From contig NZ_CP017688.1 of NCBI RefSeq assembly GCF_001831475.1, forward strand, positions 1,116,001 through 1,180,000: 64,000 nt of DNA, written 5' to 3'. This document shows positions 44,572-53,190 of the stretch, piece by piece; positions within the stretch are counted from its first letter, which is position 1; each line of letters begins with the position of its first letter. Both the position numbers and the translations under genes were made by a program. The notes below the pieces were generated by a model. The model had not been told where the DNA came from. It saw only the letters and a program-made list of their open reading frames with translations, and ran no database searches. The DNA is from Flavobacterium crassostreae. Its GTDB lineage: Bacteria; Bacteroidota; Bacteroidia; Flavobacteriales; Flavobacteriaceae.

Positions 44572-45261
44572 ATGAAAATAACCAACATTCGGGACGTGTT
44601 TTTTGACTTAGACCACACCCTTTGGGATTTTGATAAAAATTCAGAAATTACCTTCACCAAAATATTTGCCAACAGCCATCCTTCTATAGCAATAGAACCC
44701 TTTATTGCAAAATACATCCCAATCAATCAAGCCTGCTGGCAACAATACCAATTGGACCAAATTGGTTTTGAAGAGTTACGTTACAACAGACTCAAACAGT
44801 CCTTCGATGCTATAAATTATATAATTTCGGATGCGCAAATTGCCCAAGTGGCACAGCAATATTTGATTGGTTTGCCCCAAAACAAGTTGTTGTTTGAAGG
44901 CGCTTTAGAAATCTTAGACTACCTAAAACCAAAATACAACCTGCATATCATTACCAATGGATTTGCCCAAGTTCAAGACCAAAAAATACATAACGCAAAC
45001 CTAAAAGACTATTTTGCAACCATCACAAATTCCGATCAAGTAGGAGCCAAAAAACCAAACCCCATTATTTTTGAGTACGCCTTAGATCAAGCCAAAGCAC
45101 AAAAAACAACCAGCATTATGATTGGAGACTCCTTTCATGCCGATATAAAAGGCGCTTTGGATATAGGTTTGGATGCTATTTTTTTTAATGAAAGCCAAAC
45201 TCCAGTTACCGCTACTATTAAGCAAATACAGCACTTATTGGAGCTCAAAAAATTTCTTTAA
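44572..45261 (+). CDS. HAD hydrolase, YjjG-type nucleotidase
   Basis: 229 residues. HAD motif I is DVFFDLDHTLWDF (nucleophile DxD), motif II IITNGF, motif III Lys in GAKKPNPIIF, and motif IV MIGDSFHADIKGA. The WDF after motif I and the length match YjjG-type pyrimidine nucleotidases that remove non-canonical nucleotides. It is probably co-transcribed with radC. Confidence 0.85.
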   Translation: MKITNIRDVFFDLDHTLWDFDKNSEITFTKIFANSHPSIAIEPFIAKYIPINQACWQQYQLDQIGFEELRYNRLKQSFDAINYIISDAQIAQVAQQYLIGLPQNKLLFEGALEILDYLKPKYNLHIITNGFAQVQDQKIHNANLKDYFATITNSDQVGAKKPNPIIFEYALDQAKAQKTTSIMIGDSFHADIKGALDIGLDAIFFNESQTPVTATIKQIQHLLELKKFL

Positions 45262-45285
45262 AAGCCCTAACCTTTCCAAACAGAT

Positions 45286-46563
45286 TCAATAACCGTATTT
45301 GTCTTTCCAACGGTTTTTTAAAAAATCTCTAGTAGTGTTTTCTCTAGCATTGGTTCCAGGAGAATATAGCGGCGTGTTTTTTACCTCTTCGGGTAGGTAC
45401 TCTTGGGCCGCAAAATTATTTTGATAATCATGCGAATAGTGGTACTCCTGGCCATAACCCAATTCTTGCATTAATTTAGTGGGCGCATTACGCAAATGAA
45501 TTGGAACCGATAAATCTCCAGTTTGCTTCACCAACTGTTGCGCCGCACCAATGGCCAAATACGAAGCATTGCTTTTAGGCGAAGTTGCCAAATAAATAGC
45601 ACACTGACTCAAGATAATTCTACTCTCAGGATACCCAATCGTGCTTACCGCCTGAAACGTATTATTTGCCATTATAAAAGCAGTAGGGTTTGCCAAACCA
45701 ATATCTTCACTAGACAAAATAAGCAAGCGTCTGGCAATAAACTTGACATCCTCGCCACCTTCAATCATTCTAGCCAGCCAATATACCGCCGCATTGGGAT
45801 CGCTACCCCGAATGGATTTTATAAAAGCCGATACAATATCATAATGCTGTTCTCCGCTTTTGTCATACAATACCGTGTTTTGTTGCACCAACTCCAAAAC
45901 CCGCTCGTTGGTAATAACAATGGGATCCGTAGTGGCAGCATGTATAACCAGTTCAAATATATTTAGCAACTTACGGCCATCACCGCCAGACAACCGAAGA
46001 AGCGCCTCAGTTTCCTCTAGCAAAATATTCTTGGATTTTAAATAAACATCTCTACGTAACGCTTGCCGCAACAGTGCCTCCAAATCCTCTTTACTAAAAG
46101 CATTCAAAATATATACCTGACAACGAGACAAAAGAGCAGGGATGACCTCAAAACTAGGATTTTCAGTGGTAGCACCAATCAGCGTAATCCAACCTTTTTC
46201 GACAGCCGCCAAAAGCGAGTCTTGTTGGGATTTGCTAAACCGATGGATCTCATCAATAAACAAGATAGGATTCTTGGTCGTAAACAACCCCCCACTTTGT
46301 TTTGCTTTTTCAATAACCTCTCGAATATCTTTAACCCCCGAATTGATAGCACTCAAAATATAAAAAGGCCGCTTAGACTCCTGTGCAATTATTTGCGCCA
46401 GAGTAGTTTTTCCGGTACCAGGCGGCCCCCACAAAATCAACGAAGGAATAATTCCTTTAGAAATTTGATGCGTCAAAGAGCCGTTAGGCCCTACTAAATG
46501 AGACTGACTAATATAATCGTTTAAATTCTGAGGTCGTATGCGTTCTGCTAATGGTGCTTCCAT
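45286..46563 (-). CDS. rarA: Replication-associated recombination protein RarA/MgsA
   Basis: 425 residues of AAA+ clamp-loader-like ATPase. Walker A is WGPPGTGKTTLAQI, Walker B ILFIDEIHRFSKSQQD, sensor 1 IGATTENPSFEV, with the SLLSRC-type Arg finger (PALLSRCQVY). The C-terminal tetramerisation part includes SAFIKSIRGSDPNAAVYWLARMIEGGEDVKFIARRL. It acts at stalled replication forks. The -7 box TAATTTTG lies 4 nt before the start. Confidence 0.94.
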   Translation of the reverse strand: MEAPLAERIRPQNLNDYISQSHLVGPNGSLTHQISKGIIPSLILWGPPGTGKTTLAQIIAQESKRPFYILSAINSGVKDIREVIEKAKQSGGLFTTKNPILFIDEIHRFSKSQQDSLLAAVEKGWITLIGATTENPSFEVIPALLSRCQVYILNAFSKEDLEALLRQALRRDVYLKSKNILLEETEALLRLSGGDGRKLLNIFELVIHAATTDPIVITNERVLELVQQNTVLYDKSGEQHYDIVSAFIKSIRGSDPNAAVYWLARMIEGGEDVKFIARRLLILSSEDIGLANPTAFIMANNTFQAVSTIGYPESRIILSQCAIYLATSPKSNASYLAIGAAQQLVKQTGDLSVPIHLRNAPTKLMQELGYGQEYHYSHDYQNNFAAQEYLPEEVKNTPLYSPGTNARENTTRDFLKNRWKDKYGY

Positions 46564-46567
46564 GTTG

Positions 46568-46575
46568 CAAAATTA
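46568..46575 (-). promoter_or_regulatory. -7 box 4 nt before rarA
   Basis: The minus strand reads TAATTTTG, caac, ATG. Confidence 0.55.
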
Positions 46576-46590
46576 GGCATTTTATTCGAA

Positions 46591-46675
46591 GCTATTCCAG
46601 CTCTCCACTATATCTTTTTAGTTGCAAGTTCGTTCCTCACTAGCAACTAAAAAGGATGCCGTTTCGATCTGGGCT
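46591..46675 (-). repeat. Dispersed intergenic hairpin repeat, copy 5
   Basis: On the minus strand: AGCCCAGATCGAAACGGC, ATCCTTTTTAGTTGC, a 17-nt loop, GCAACTAAAAAGAT, ATAGTGGAGAGCTGGAAT. The 11-bp inner stem agttgc plus its AT-rich extension is perfect. Confidence 0.65.
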
Positions 46676-46791
46676 AAAAAAAAGATAGATCCCGTTTCCA
46701 AACCAAACCCTGTTTGCAAAGTGACACAATAGCATACTTTTTATTTGGTTTCATTTTTGCATACCCTTTACAAAACAAGAGCACACCACCC

Positions 46792-47559
46792 ATGGAAAAA
46801 GATTTTAAATATACCAACGCCGTAATGGCATTCCCGCTTTTTTTTGTTCTAAGCCTCTGGTTGGTTTATTGGATTGAGATCCGATTTCATTACAACTTTA
46901 CCACCAACGGTATTTTGCCCCGAACATTTTCCGGATTACAAGGCATCGTGTGGAGCCCTTTTATACATGCCAATTTAAGTCATTTGTACCACAACTCAGT
47001 GCCATTGCTAGTTTTGTTGGCAGCACTCCAATATTTTTATCCACAACATTCCCTAGTGGTAGTGGTAGCCGGAATTTTAGTAAGCGGTAGCCTGACTTGG
47101 CTAATCGGCAGATCCAGTTACCATATTGGAGCCAGTGGATTGGTATATGTTTTGGTAGGCTTTGTATTTCTAAAAGGAATACTCACAAAATACTTTAGAC
47201 TCGTAGCCTTATCCCTAACCGTAGTATTGGTATATGGAGGCATGATTTGGTATGTTTTGCCCAAGGTAGATGATGCCATTTCCTGGGAAGGGCACCTGGC
47301 AGGATTGCTAACTGGCTTTGTTTTTGCCATCTTGTTTAAAACCCCCGAGTACCGCACCAAGGCAAAATACGATTGGGAAAAAACAGATTTTGATCCCTCA
47401 GAAGACAAATTTATGCAACGATTTGATGCCAATGGCAATTTTGTAAACCTACCCGAGCCACCCATAGAAGAAATCCCGGTTGCATATTTTAGCTCCGATA
47501 GAGTAGTAAATTATGAACTAGTTGTAACAAAAGAAAACGAACCAAAACCAGAGTCTTAA
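46792..47559 (+). CDS. Rhomboid family intramembrane serine protease
   Basis: 255 residues from ATG 46792; an in-frame start 78 bp upstream would add a second hydrophobic stretch and is less likely. The catalytic Ser115 is in GASGLVYV, the catalytic His168 in WEGHLAGLLTG, and the oxyanion region HANLSHLYHNSV precedes them. It cleaves membrane proteins within the bilayer. A soluble acidic tail of about 70 residues follows the last membrane segment. Confidence 0.92.
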   Translation: MEKDFKYTNAVMAFPLFFVLSLWLVYWIEIRFHYNFTTNGILPRTFSGLQGIVWSPFIHANLSHLYHNSVPLLVLLAALQYFYPQHSLVVVVAGILVSGSLTWLIGRSSYHIGASGLVYVLVGFVFLKGILTKYFRLVALSLTVVLVYGGMIWYVLPKVDDAISWEGHLAGLLTGFVFAILFKTPEYRTKAKYDWEKTDFDPSEDKFMQRFDANGNFVNLPEPPIEEIPVAYFSSDRVVNYELVVTKENEPKPES

Positions 47560-47595
47560 TTCGTTTAATGCTAATTTATATGCGGTTAGAAGTGT

Positions 47596-48330
47596 TTAGC
47601 TTCTTTGTCTAACGGCCTCGTACAAAAATGCCCCACAAGCCACCGAAACGTTCAAAGAACCAATGGTTCCAAACATGGGCAACTTGGCTTTTTCATCGAC
47701 TATTTTTAATACCGAAGGGTTTACACCACGATCCTCAGATCCCATAATGATAGCTACAGCTTCCTTTAAATCTATTTCGTATAGGCTACTATCTGTTTTT
47801 TCAGTGGCTGCAACCGTTTTTATACCACTAGCTTGCAAAAGAAAGATAGCGTCTTTGATGTGCTCAACTTTACAAATAGGAATATTAAAAACCGCTCCTG
47901 CCGAAGTTTTTACGGTATCTCCATTCACTGGTGCTGCACCAGATTTTTGAATAATAATTCCATTTACACCCGTACATTCTGCAGTTCTAATAATAGCACC
48001 AAAATTCCGAGCATCGGATATTTGATCTAAAACCAAAAACAACGGTTTTTTGCCATTTTCAACCACGGTGTTAATTAAAGTCTCTAAATCAAAAAAAGAA
48101 ATAGGCGATATAGTAGCAACAGCTCCTTGGTGGTTATTAGGCGTTAATTTGTTTAGTTTTTCAACGGGCACATAGGAAAAGTTTATGTTAGCGCGCTTCA
48201 TAACCTTCATTAAATCTTTCATTAATTCGCCGGAGGCTTCTTTTTGAATGTACACTTTGTCTATAGTTGTTCCCGCCTGTACGGCCTCAATGATAGCTCT
48301 AATTCCAAAAATTTGATGTTCTTTTTCCAT
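47596..48330 (-). CDS. rlmB: 23S rRNA 2'-O-methyltransferase RlmB (TrmH/SpoU family)
   Basis: 244 residues. An N-terminal substrate-binding domain (QIFGIRAIIEAVQAGTTIDKVYIQ) precedes a SPOUT methyltransferase domain with motif 1 DQISDARNFGAIIRTAECTG, motif 2 IIMGSEDRGVNPSVL and motif 3 LPMFGTIGSLNVSVACGAFLYEA, forming the SAM-binding knot. It methylates G2251 in the peptidyl-transferase loop if it is a true RlmB orthologue. Its promoter lies on the downstream edge of the SusCD terminator. Confidence 0.9.
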   Translation of the reverse strand: MEKEHQIFGIRAIIEAVQAGTTIDKVYIQKEASGELMKDLMKVMKRANINFSYVPVEKLNKLTPNNHQGAVATISPISFFDLETLINTVVENGKKPLFLVLDQISDARNFGAIIRTAECTGVNGIIIQKSGAAPVNGDTVKTSAGAVFNIPICKVEHIKDAIFLLQASGIKTVAATEKTDSSLYEIDLKEAVAIIMGSEDRGVNPSVLKIVDEKAKLPMFGTIGSLNVSVACGAFLYEAVRQRS

Positions 48331-48334
48331 GCTA

Positions 48335-48342
48335 CAAAGATA
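48335..48342 (-). promoter_or_regulatory. -7 box 4 nt before rlmB
   Basis: The minus strand reads TATCTTTG, tagc, ATG. It adjoins the T tract of the preceding terminator. Confidence 0.6.
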
Positions 48343-48375
48343 TAAAAAAAAACCACCAGCGGAAACTGGTGGTTT
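48343..48375 (-). terminator. Terminator of the SusC/SusD unit
   Basis: A perfect 10-bp stem (aaaccaccag / ctggtggttt) with loop cggaaa is followed on the minus strand by at least seven T, 23 bp after the SusD stop. Confidence 0.88.
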
Positions 48376-48397
48376 AAAATAATAGGGTGTATAAGGA

Positions 48398-49855
48398 TTA
48401 GTTTTTATCCCAAAATATACGATTTTTTAACTTGTCTCCGCCAATGGCAAGAACGGCATCTTTGTAGTTTTTGCCATTAACTGTTTGCTCATTTATAGGA
48501 TAGGTTAATCTTTTTGGTACTTCTCCTTCTGCTTCAGAGTAGGCTTTTGCTGGTGCAACTAATACCGGCGAATTTAATCTTCGGTACATTGTCCATGCTT
48601 CAAAACCTCTATTGTAAAAAGCAATCCACTCTTGTGTTGCTATTTTTTCTTCTGCAGTAGCGCCAGCAGCGGTAGCAAAACTAACATCTGGATTGGCTAA
48701 ATAGCCTGCAGCTTGATTGGCAATCCCCCAGCTTTCAAAAGAGGCTGTAATTGCTTTATTGTAATAGTATTCTGTATTGTTTCCTACAGAAATGCCTTTG
48801 GCAGCAGCTTCGGCTAAGTAAAAGTTTACCTCCGTAGCTTCTAGCAATTGGGAAGGAAATTCAGGAACCGTCAAAATTGGATTAACATGCGAAAAGTTGT
48901 TGTAATTATTGGTAGTACCATATACGCCTCCTAAATAACTAGTGTCTTCTAGAGCCGTAAAGTAACGGGTTCTTCTTGGGTCTTTTAGAAAATTCATTTT
49001 GTCTACAATGGTTGCTGCTATTACAAAATCATTTCTGTTAGAGGCTACTAGGTTTTCGTAGATAGGGTTGTAATTTGGTGCAGATACAGCATATTCAAAG
49101 GTTGCATTATTTGCATTGGTCAATATTACACCACTATTGTAAGCGCTTTCTATTGTAGATTTAGCCAAAGTAGGGTTAGATTCTATAAGGTTTACACCGA
49201 TTTTTACTTTTAAAGAATTTGCAAATAATTTCCATTTTGCAACGTCACCATTATAAATGATGTCTCCTGATGGGAACGATTTATTTGCAGTATCAAAATT
49301 AGCAATTGCAGCATCAAGACGTACAATTAACTTAGAGTAAATAGTTGCAGCATCGTCATATTTTGGCAAAACATTTGTTTTTGGATCCAAAGATTCAGTA
49401 TACGGAACATCACCAAAAGAGTCTACCAATACTTGGTAGGTATAGACTTGTAATACATCTATGATGGCTAGTTTGTTTCTTTGTTCTACAGAAGCTTTGG
49501 TATCTGCAGCTGTAGTTTCTTGGATAATGTTTTTGGCAGACTCCAGACCACCCAATACGGTGGCGTACATAATTCTCCAATGACGATCTGCAATAGATCG
49601 GGAGCTAATTCTATATCTAGACTCAGTTGTGTATTGAGTTGCTGCTAGATATTGTGGAAAATATCTAAAAATGGCACCCTCATTTACGTTTGGACTTGAT
49701 AATTGTTTGGTTAGCTCTTTTTGAGAATTTGCTAATAATGTTTCTGCTGGTACGTTGTATGCGGCGTCTTTGTTCTCGTTGAAATCAACGCTATCATTTA
49801 CGCAACTTGTCATAAATAACGACAATATTGCTATTGAAAATATACTTTTTTTCAT
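48398..49855 (-). CDS. SusD/RagB-family outer-membrane lipoprotein
   Basis: 485 residues. A lipoprotein signal (SIAILSLFMTSCVND) has the Cys at residue 18 for lipidation. The body is a SusD-type helical, TPR-like domain (for example NKLAIIDVLQVYTYQVLVDSFGDVPYTESL and the C-terminal EEKIATQEWIAFYNRGFEAWTMYRRL). It lies 3 bp after the SusC gene and should form the lid of that receptor, capturing substrate at the cell surface. No carbohydrate enzyme is nearby, so a peptide or other nutrient is as likely as a glycan. Confidence 0.92.
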   Translation of the reverse strand: MKKSIFSIAILSLFMTSCVNDSVDFNENKDAAYNVPAETLLANSQKELTKQLSSPNVNEGAIFRYFPQYLAATQYTTESRYRISSRSIADRHWRIMYATVLGGLESAKNIIQETTAADTKASVEQRNKLAIIDVLQVYTYQVLVDSFGDVPYTESLDPKTNVLPKYDDAATIYSKLIVRLDAAIANFDTANKSFPSGDIIYNGDVAKWKLFANSLKVKIGVNLIESNPTLAKSTIESAYNSGVILTNANNATFEYAVSAPNYNPIYENLVASNRNDFVIAATIVDKMNFLKDPRRTRYFTALEDTSYLGGVYGTTNNYNNFSHVNPILTVPEFPSQLLEATEVNFYLAEAAAKGISVGNNTEYYYNKAITASFESWGIANQAAGYLANPDVSFATAAGATAEEKIATQEWIAFYNRGFEAWTMYRRLNSPVLVAPAKAYSEAEGEVPKRLTYPINEQTVNGKNYKDAVLAIGGDKLKNRIFWDKN

Positions 49856-49858
49856 TGT

Positions 49859-52800
49859 TTAGAATTTTACTTTTACGTTAAATGAATATACTTTAACCGA
49901 AGGCATAACTCCAGACTGGAAGCCTTGTATGTTACCTGAAGAGGTTCCTGCTTCAGGATCTGCGTCTGGTAAATTTTTGTGTATAATCCAAACATTATTA
50001 CCTATCACGCTAAAGGACATGTCTTTAATGAAAGCGTCTTTAAGGTATTTTGTTGGCATAGAATAGGTAAACCCAATCTCTCTTAATTTAACATACGACG
50101 CATCGTATACATAGTTGCTGTTTGGGTTTGCAGATACTCCAAATCCTTCCCCAAATGCCTCACTTGAATCCGAAGCATTTACACGTGTTGTGTTTGGTAC
50201 ATAATTGTTGTCTTTGTCCAACATTACTCCTGGATTGATGTATCCACCACCATTACTTAAGCTGTTTCTTACTGGGTTACCCAAATCATTTATGTAAGCA
50301 GTTTGGGTGCTAATTCCGGTGTCTTGTCCGTAAGCTTGGTCAAGTGAAAATACACTTCCTCCTTTTTTAACATCTACAAGAAAGTTGAAAGAAAGATTTT
50401 TGTAGGTAAGTCTGTTGGATACACCACCAATCCAATCTGCTTGGATATTTCCAATTATTTGGTCTTCTTCGGTAATGTATGTACCATCTTTGTCTACAAT
50501 TTTGTTTCCGTTTGGATCGCGCAATATTCCTTGTCCTCTAATGGCGCCATATTGTTCTCCAACAGTAGCGTTAAGAGATACATTTTGGTTCCAACCAGCT
50601 AATTTTAAATTGGTTCTACCTTGGTTTAAAGAAAGAACTTTGTTTTTATTTTTAGACCAGTTTACACCAACTTGCCATTGAAAATCTTTGGTTTTAATTG
50701 GAGATCCAGATAAAGCGATTTCAATTCCCTTGTTTTCAAGTTCACCAGCATTAACTTGTGAAAAGCTGTAACCTGTAGCAGGAGATTGTGGTACATTAAA
50801 TATTTGATCTTCTGTATTGGTTTTATAAACAGATAAATCAAGTGTTATTCTATTTTTTAAGATAGATGCTTCTAGACCAGCTTCCCAACTTTTTTGAGTT
50901 TCAGGTTTTAAGTTTTTAAAATCTACAAAAGTGCTGCTGTTTTCAAATAATGGATTACCATTCAATAAAGCATTGTTTATTCTGGCACCCAATATACCCG
51001 CTTCAGGATCATTTCCTACTTGTGCATAGTTAAGTCTTAATTTTCCTAAGGACAACCAATCTGTTTTTAAAACTTCAGAGAATACAAAACTAGATCCTAT
51101 GGAGAAATAATCATAGGTGTTGTTGTCTACATATAGGCTTGTTGATTGGTCTCGACGATAAGATCCTTCTAAATATAAGGTTCTGTTGTAGTCCAAAGAA
51201 ACTTGAGTGTATAATCCAGATTTTTCGGAATTGATTTCGCGTTCCACTGGCGCTACAAAAGTATTTGAGTTCGCTAGAGTATATAAACCAGGTTTCACTA
51301 GTCCACCAGTAGTAGATCCGTTGAAAGAGTCCATTGTAGATTTTACGAATGTACCTCCTCCTAATATTTTGGCTCCTACTTTGTCGGCTAATTTAAAATC
51401 GTAGGTTGCAATGAAATCATAAGTTTGTTGCATGAATGCTCTGGTGTATAAAGCATAACCCGAAGATTCGTTAATTTGACTTACTCCAAATTCTTCTGCA
51501 TGACTTCCTTTTGCTTTTCGGAGTTCTTGTCTGTCGTTTGAATTGTCAATAGTAACCCTTGCCAATAAATTAAATTTGTCGGTAACATCATAGCTTAGAT
51601 TAGCACCAGTCAAAAATCGGCGTCTAACATCACTTTGGTAGTTTTCGTATCTATCCCAATATGGGTTATTCCAGTATTGGGGGCTTAAATTTCCGGATGT
51701 TGGGTCTGTCATATTCCAAGTGATATTTTCATGGTTTCTAAAATACTCTTGTTTCTGTTCTTTGATGTCCACGTTGGTTTGCCACCATTGTCTGAAACTC
51801 GTTAGTAAATTATCTCCATAACCAATGCTATTTCTACCAATTGTGTTTTGATCCGTAAGGGTAAAGAAAGCCGTTGCGGTCAATTTAGTGCTTAAATCTT
51901 TAGAAAAACTACCGTTAATGATATTTCTTTTAAGGCTACTATTAGGCATAACCCCTTTGTCAGAATTATTGGTTATACTTAAATTGAATGAACTTGTGGC
52001 GTCTCCACCATTTAAGTTTAAACTATTAACAGTACTGAATGCTTTTTCAAAAAAAGTAGTTGGGTCATTTTTGGCAGCAACCCAAGGAGTTGTTTTTCCA
52101 AAATTTGCATTACCAGGAGCAAAAGCATTCCAATTATAAACTTGCAAATTTGGATCAAAAGCATTACCATAAGACATGTCATGCCCCGTTGGTACTAATA
52201 GATCGTCTATACCGTCGCCATTAACATCTTGAACAAGTAAGTTGTCGTTCCCGTCATAACCACCACCACCGTATTGTTTTTGGTATTCCACAAAGGTGGA
52301 TTTGTCAATGGTTCCTACAGAAGCTGTAGAGCTAAACGAAACTCCAAGTCCGGTGTTTTTCTTTCCTTTTTTGGTAGTAATCATGATGGCTCCATTTGCA
52401 GCAGAACTTCCGTATAAAGCCGTAGCTGCGGCTCCTTTTAATACGTTTACAGACTCCACATTATTTGGGTCTATATCTGAGGCAGAGTTACCAAAGTCAA
52501 AACCACCTCTACCATTTTTAGTGTCTGTAGTATTTAAATTAGAATTGTTTAAAGGTACTCCATCTACAACAATTAAGGCTTGGTTGTTACCGGTGATACT
52601 TTTAATCCCTCTCAATACAATATTAGTAGATCCTCCAAAGTTAGAATTGCTTCGTACCTCAAGACCAGCTACTTTACCGGTTAAATTATTTAAAAAATTT
52701 GTGGTAGGTGTGGTGCTGATAGCTTCTGCTTCAAGCTTTTGAGAGGAGTATCCTAAGGATTTTTTGTCTCTACTGACACCTAGTGCCGTAACCACTACGC

Positions 52801-53107
52801 CATCTAACTCTTGAGCGGTACTTTCTAGTTTTACTTTTAAGTTAACAGAAGTTGCTTTGATTTCTTTAGTTTGCATCCCTATGTAACTAAAGATAATTGT
52901 TTGACTGGCACTTGCTTTCAAAACAAATTTTCCGTCAAAATCAGTTTGTGTTCCGTTTTTGGTGCCTTTAACCAGCACACTTACACCAGGCAATGGCATT
53001 CCGGTATCATCCGAAACGGTACCCGTTACTGGTCTTTCTTGCGCAAAAGTGAGTTGCGCCATTAGTACTAATAATAGTACTAAGATTCCATTGAACTTTA
53101 GTTTCAT
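49859..53107 (-). CDS. SusC/RagA-family TonB-linked outer-membrane receptor
   Basis: 1082 residues. A signal peptide (KFNGILVLLLVLMAQLTFAQ) is followed by a carboxypeptidase-D-like domain (VTGTVSDDTGMPLPGVSVLVKGTKNGTQTDFDGKF). The plug reads VRSNSNFGGSTNIVLRGIKSITGNNQALIVVDGVPLNN, then ESVNVLKGAAATALYGSSAANGAIMITTKKGK. The 22-strand barrel ends VKVYSFNVKVKF. It imports large nutrients with SusD and TonB energy. No anti-sigma or sigma-factor pair is seen nearby, so its regulator is elsewhere. Confidence 0.95.
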   Translation of the reverse strand: MKLKFNGILVLLLVLMAQLTFAQERPVTGTVSDDTGMPLPGVSVLVKGTKNGTQTDFDGKFVLKASASQTIIFSYIGMQTKEIKATSVNLKVKLESTAQELDGVVVTALGVSRDKKSLGYSSQKLEAEAISTTPTTNFLNNLTGKVAGLEVRSNSNFGGSTNIVLRGIKSITGNNQALIVVDGVPLNNSNLNTTDTKNGRGGFDFGNSASDIDPNNVESVNVLKGAAATALYGSSAANGAIMITTKKGKKNTGLGVSFSSTASVGTIDKSTFVEYQKQYGGGGYDGNDNLLVQDVNGDGIDDLLVPTGHDMSYGNAFDPNLQVYNWNAFAPGNANFGKTTPWVAAKNDPTTFFEKAFSTVNSLNLNGGDATSSFNLSITNNSDKGVMPNSSLKRNIINGSFSKDLSTKLTATAFFTLTDQNTIGRNSIGYGDNLLTSFRQWWQTNVDIKEQKQEYFRNHENITWNMTDPTSGNLSPQYWNNPYWDRYENYQSDVRRRFLTGANLSYDVTDKFNLLARVTIDNSNDRQELRKAKGSHAEEFGVSQINESSGYALYTRAFMQQTYDFIATYDFKLADKVGAKILGGGTFVKSTMDSFNGSTTGGLVKPGLYTLANSNTFVAPVEREINSEKSGLYTQVSLDYNRTLYLEGSYRRDQSTSLYVDNNTYDYFSIGSSFVFSEVLKTDWLSLGKLRLNYAQVGNDPEAGILGARINNALLNGNPLFENSSTFVDFKNLKPETQKSWEAGLEASILKNRITLDLSVYKTNTEDQIFNVPQSPATGYSFSQVNAGELENKGIEIALSGSPIKTKDFQWQVGVNWSKNKNKVLSLNQGRTNLKLAGWNQNVSLNATVGEQYGAIRGQGILRDPNGNKIVDKDGTYITEEDQIIGNIQADWIGGVSNRLTYKNLSFNFLVDVKKGGSVFSLDQAYGQDTGISTQTAYINDLGNPVRNSLSNGGGYINPGVMLDKDNNYVPNTTRVNASDSSEAFGEGFGVSANPNSNYVYDASYVKLREIGFTYSMPTKYLKDAFIKDMSFSVIGNNVWIIHKNLPDADPEAGTSSGNIQGFQSGVMPSVKVYSFNVKVKF

Positions 53108-53190
53108 ATTAATTAATTTTTGAATTAGTACTGCTAATCTCTTAATATTTTGTTAACATTCCTAATTAAATGATGTTTATTTTTAACATT

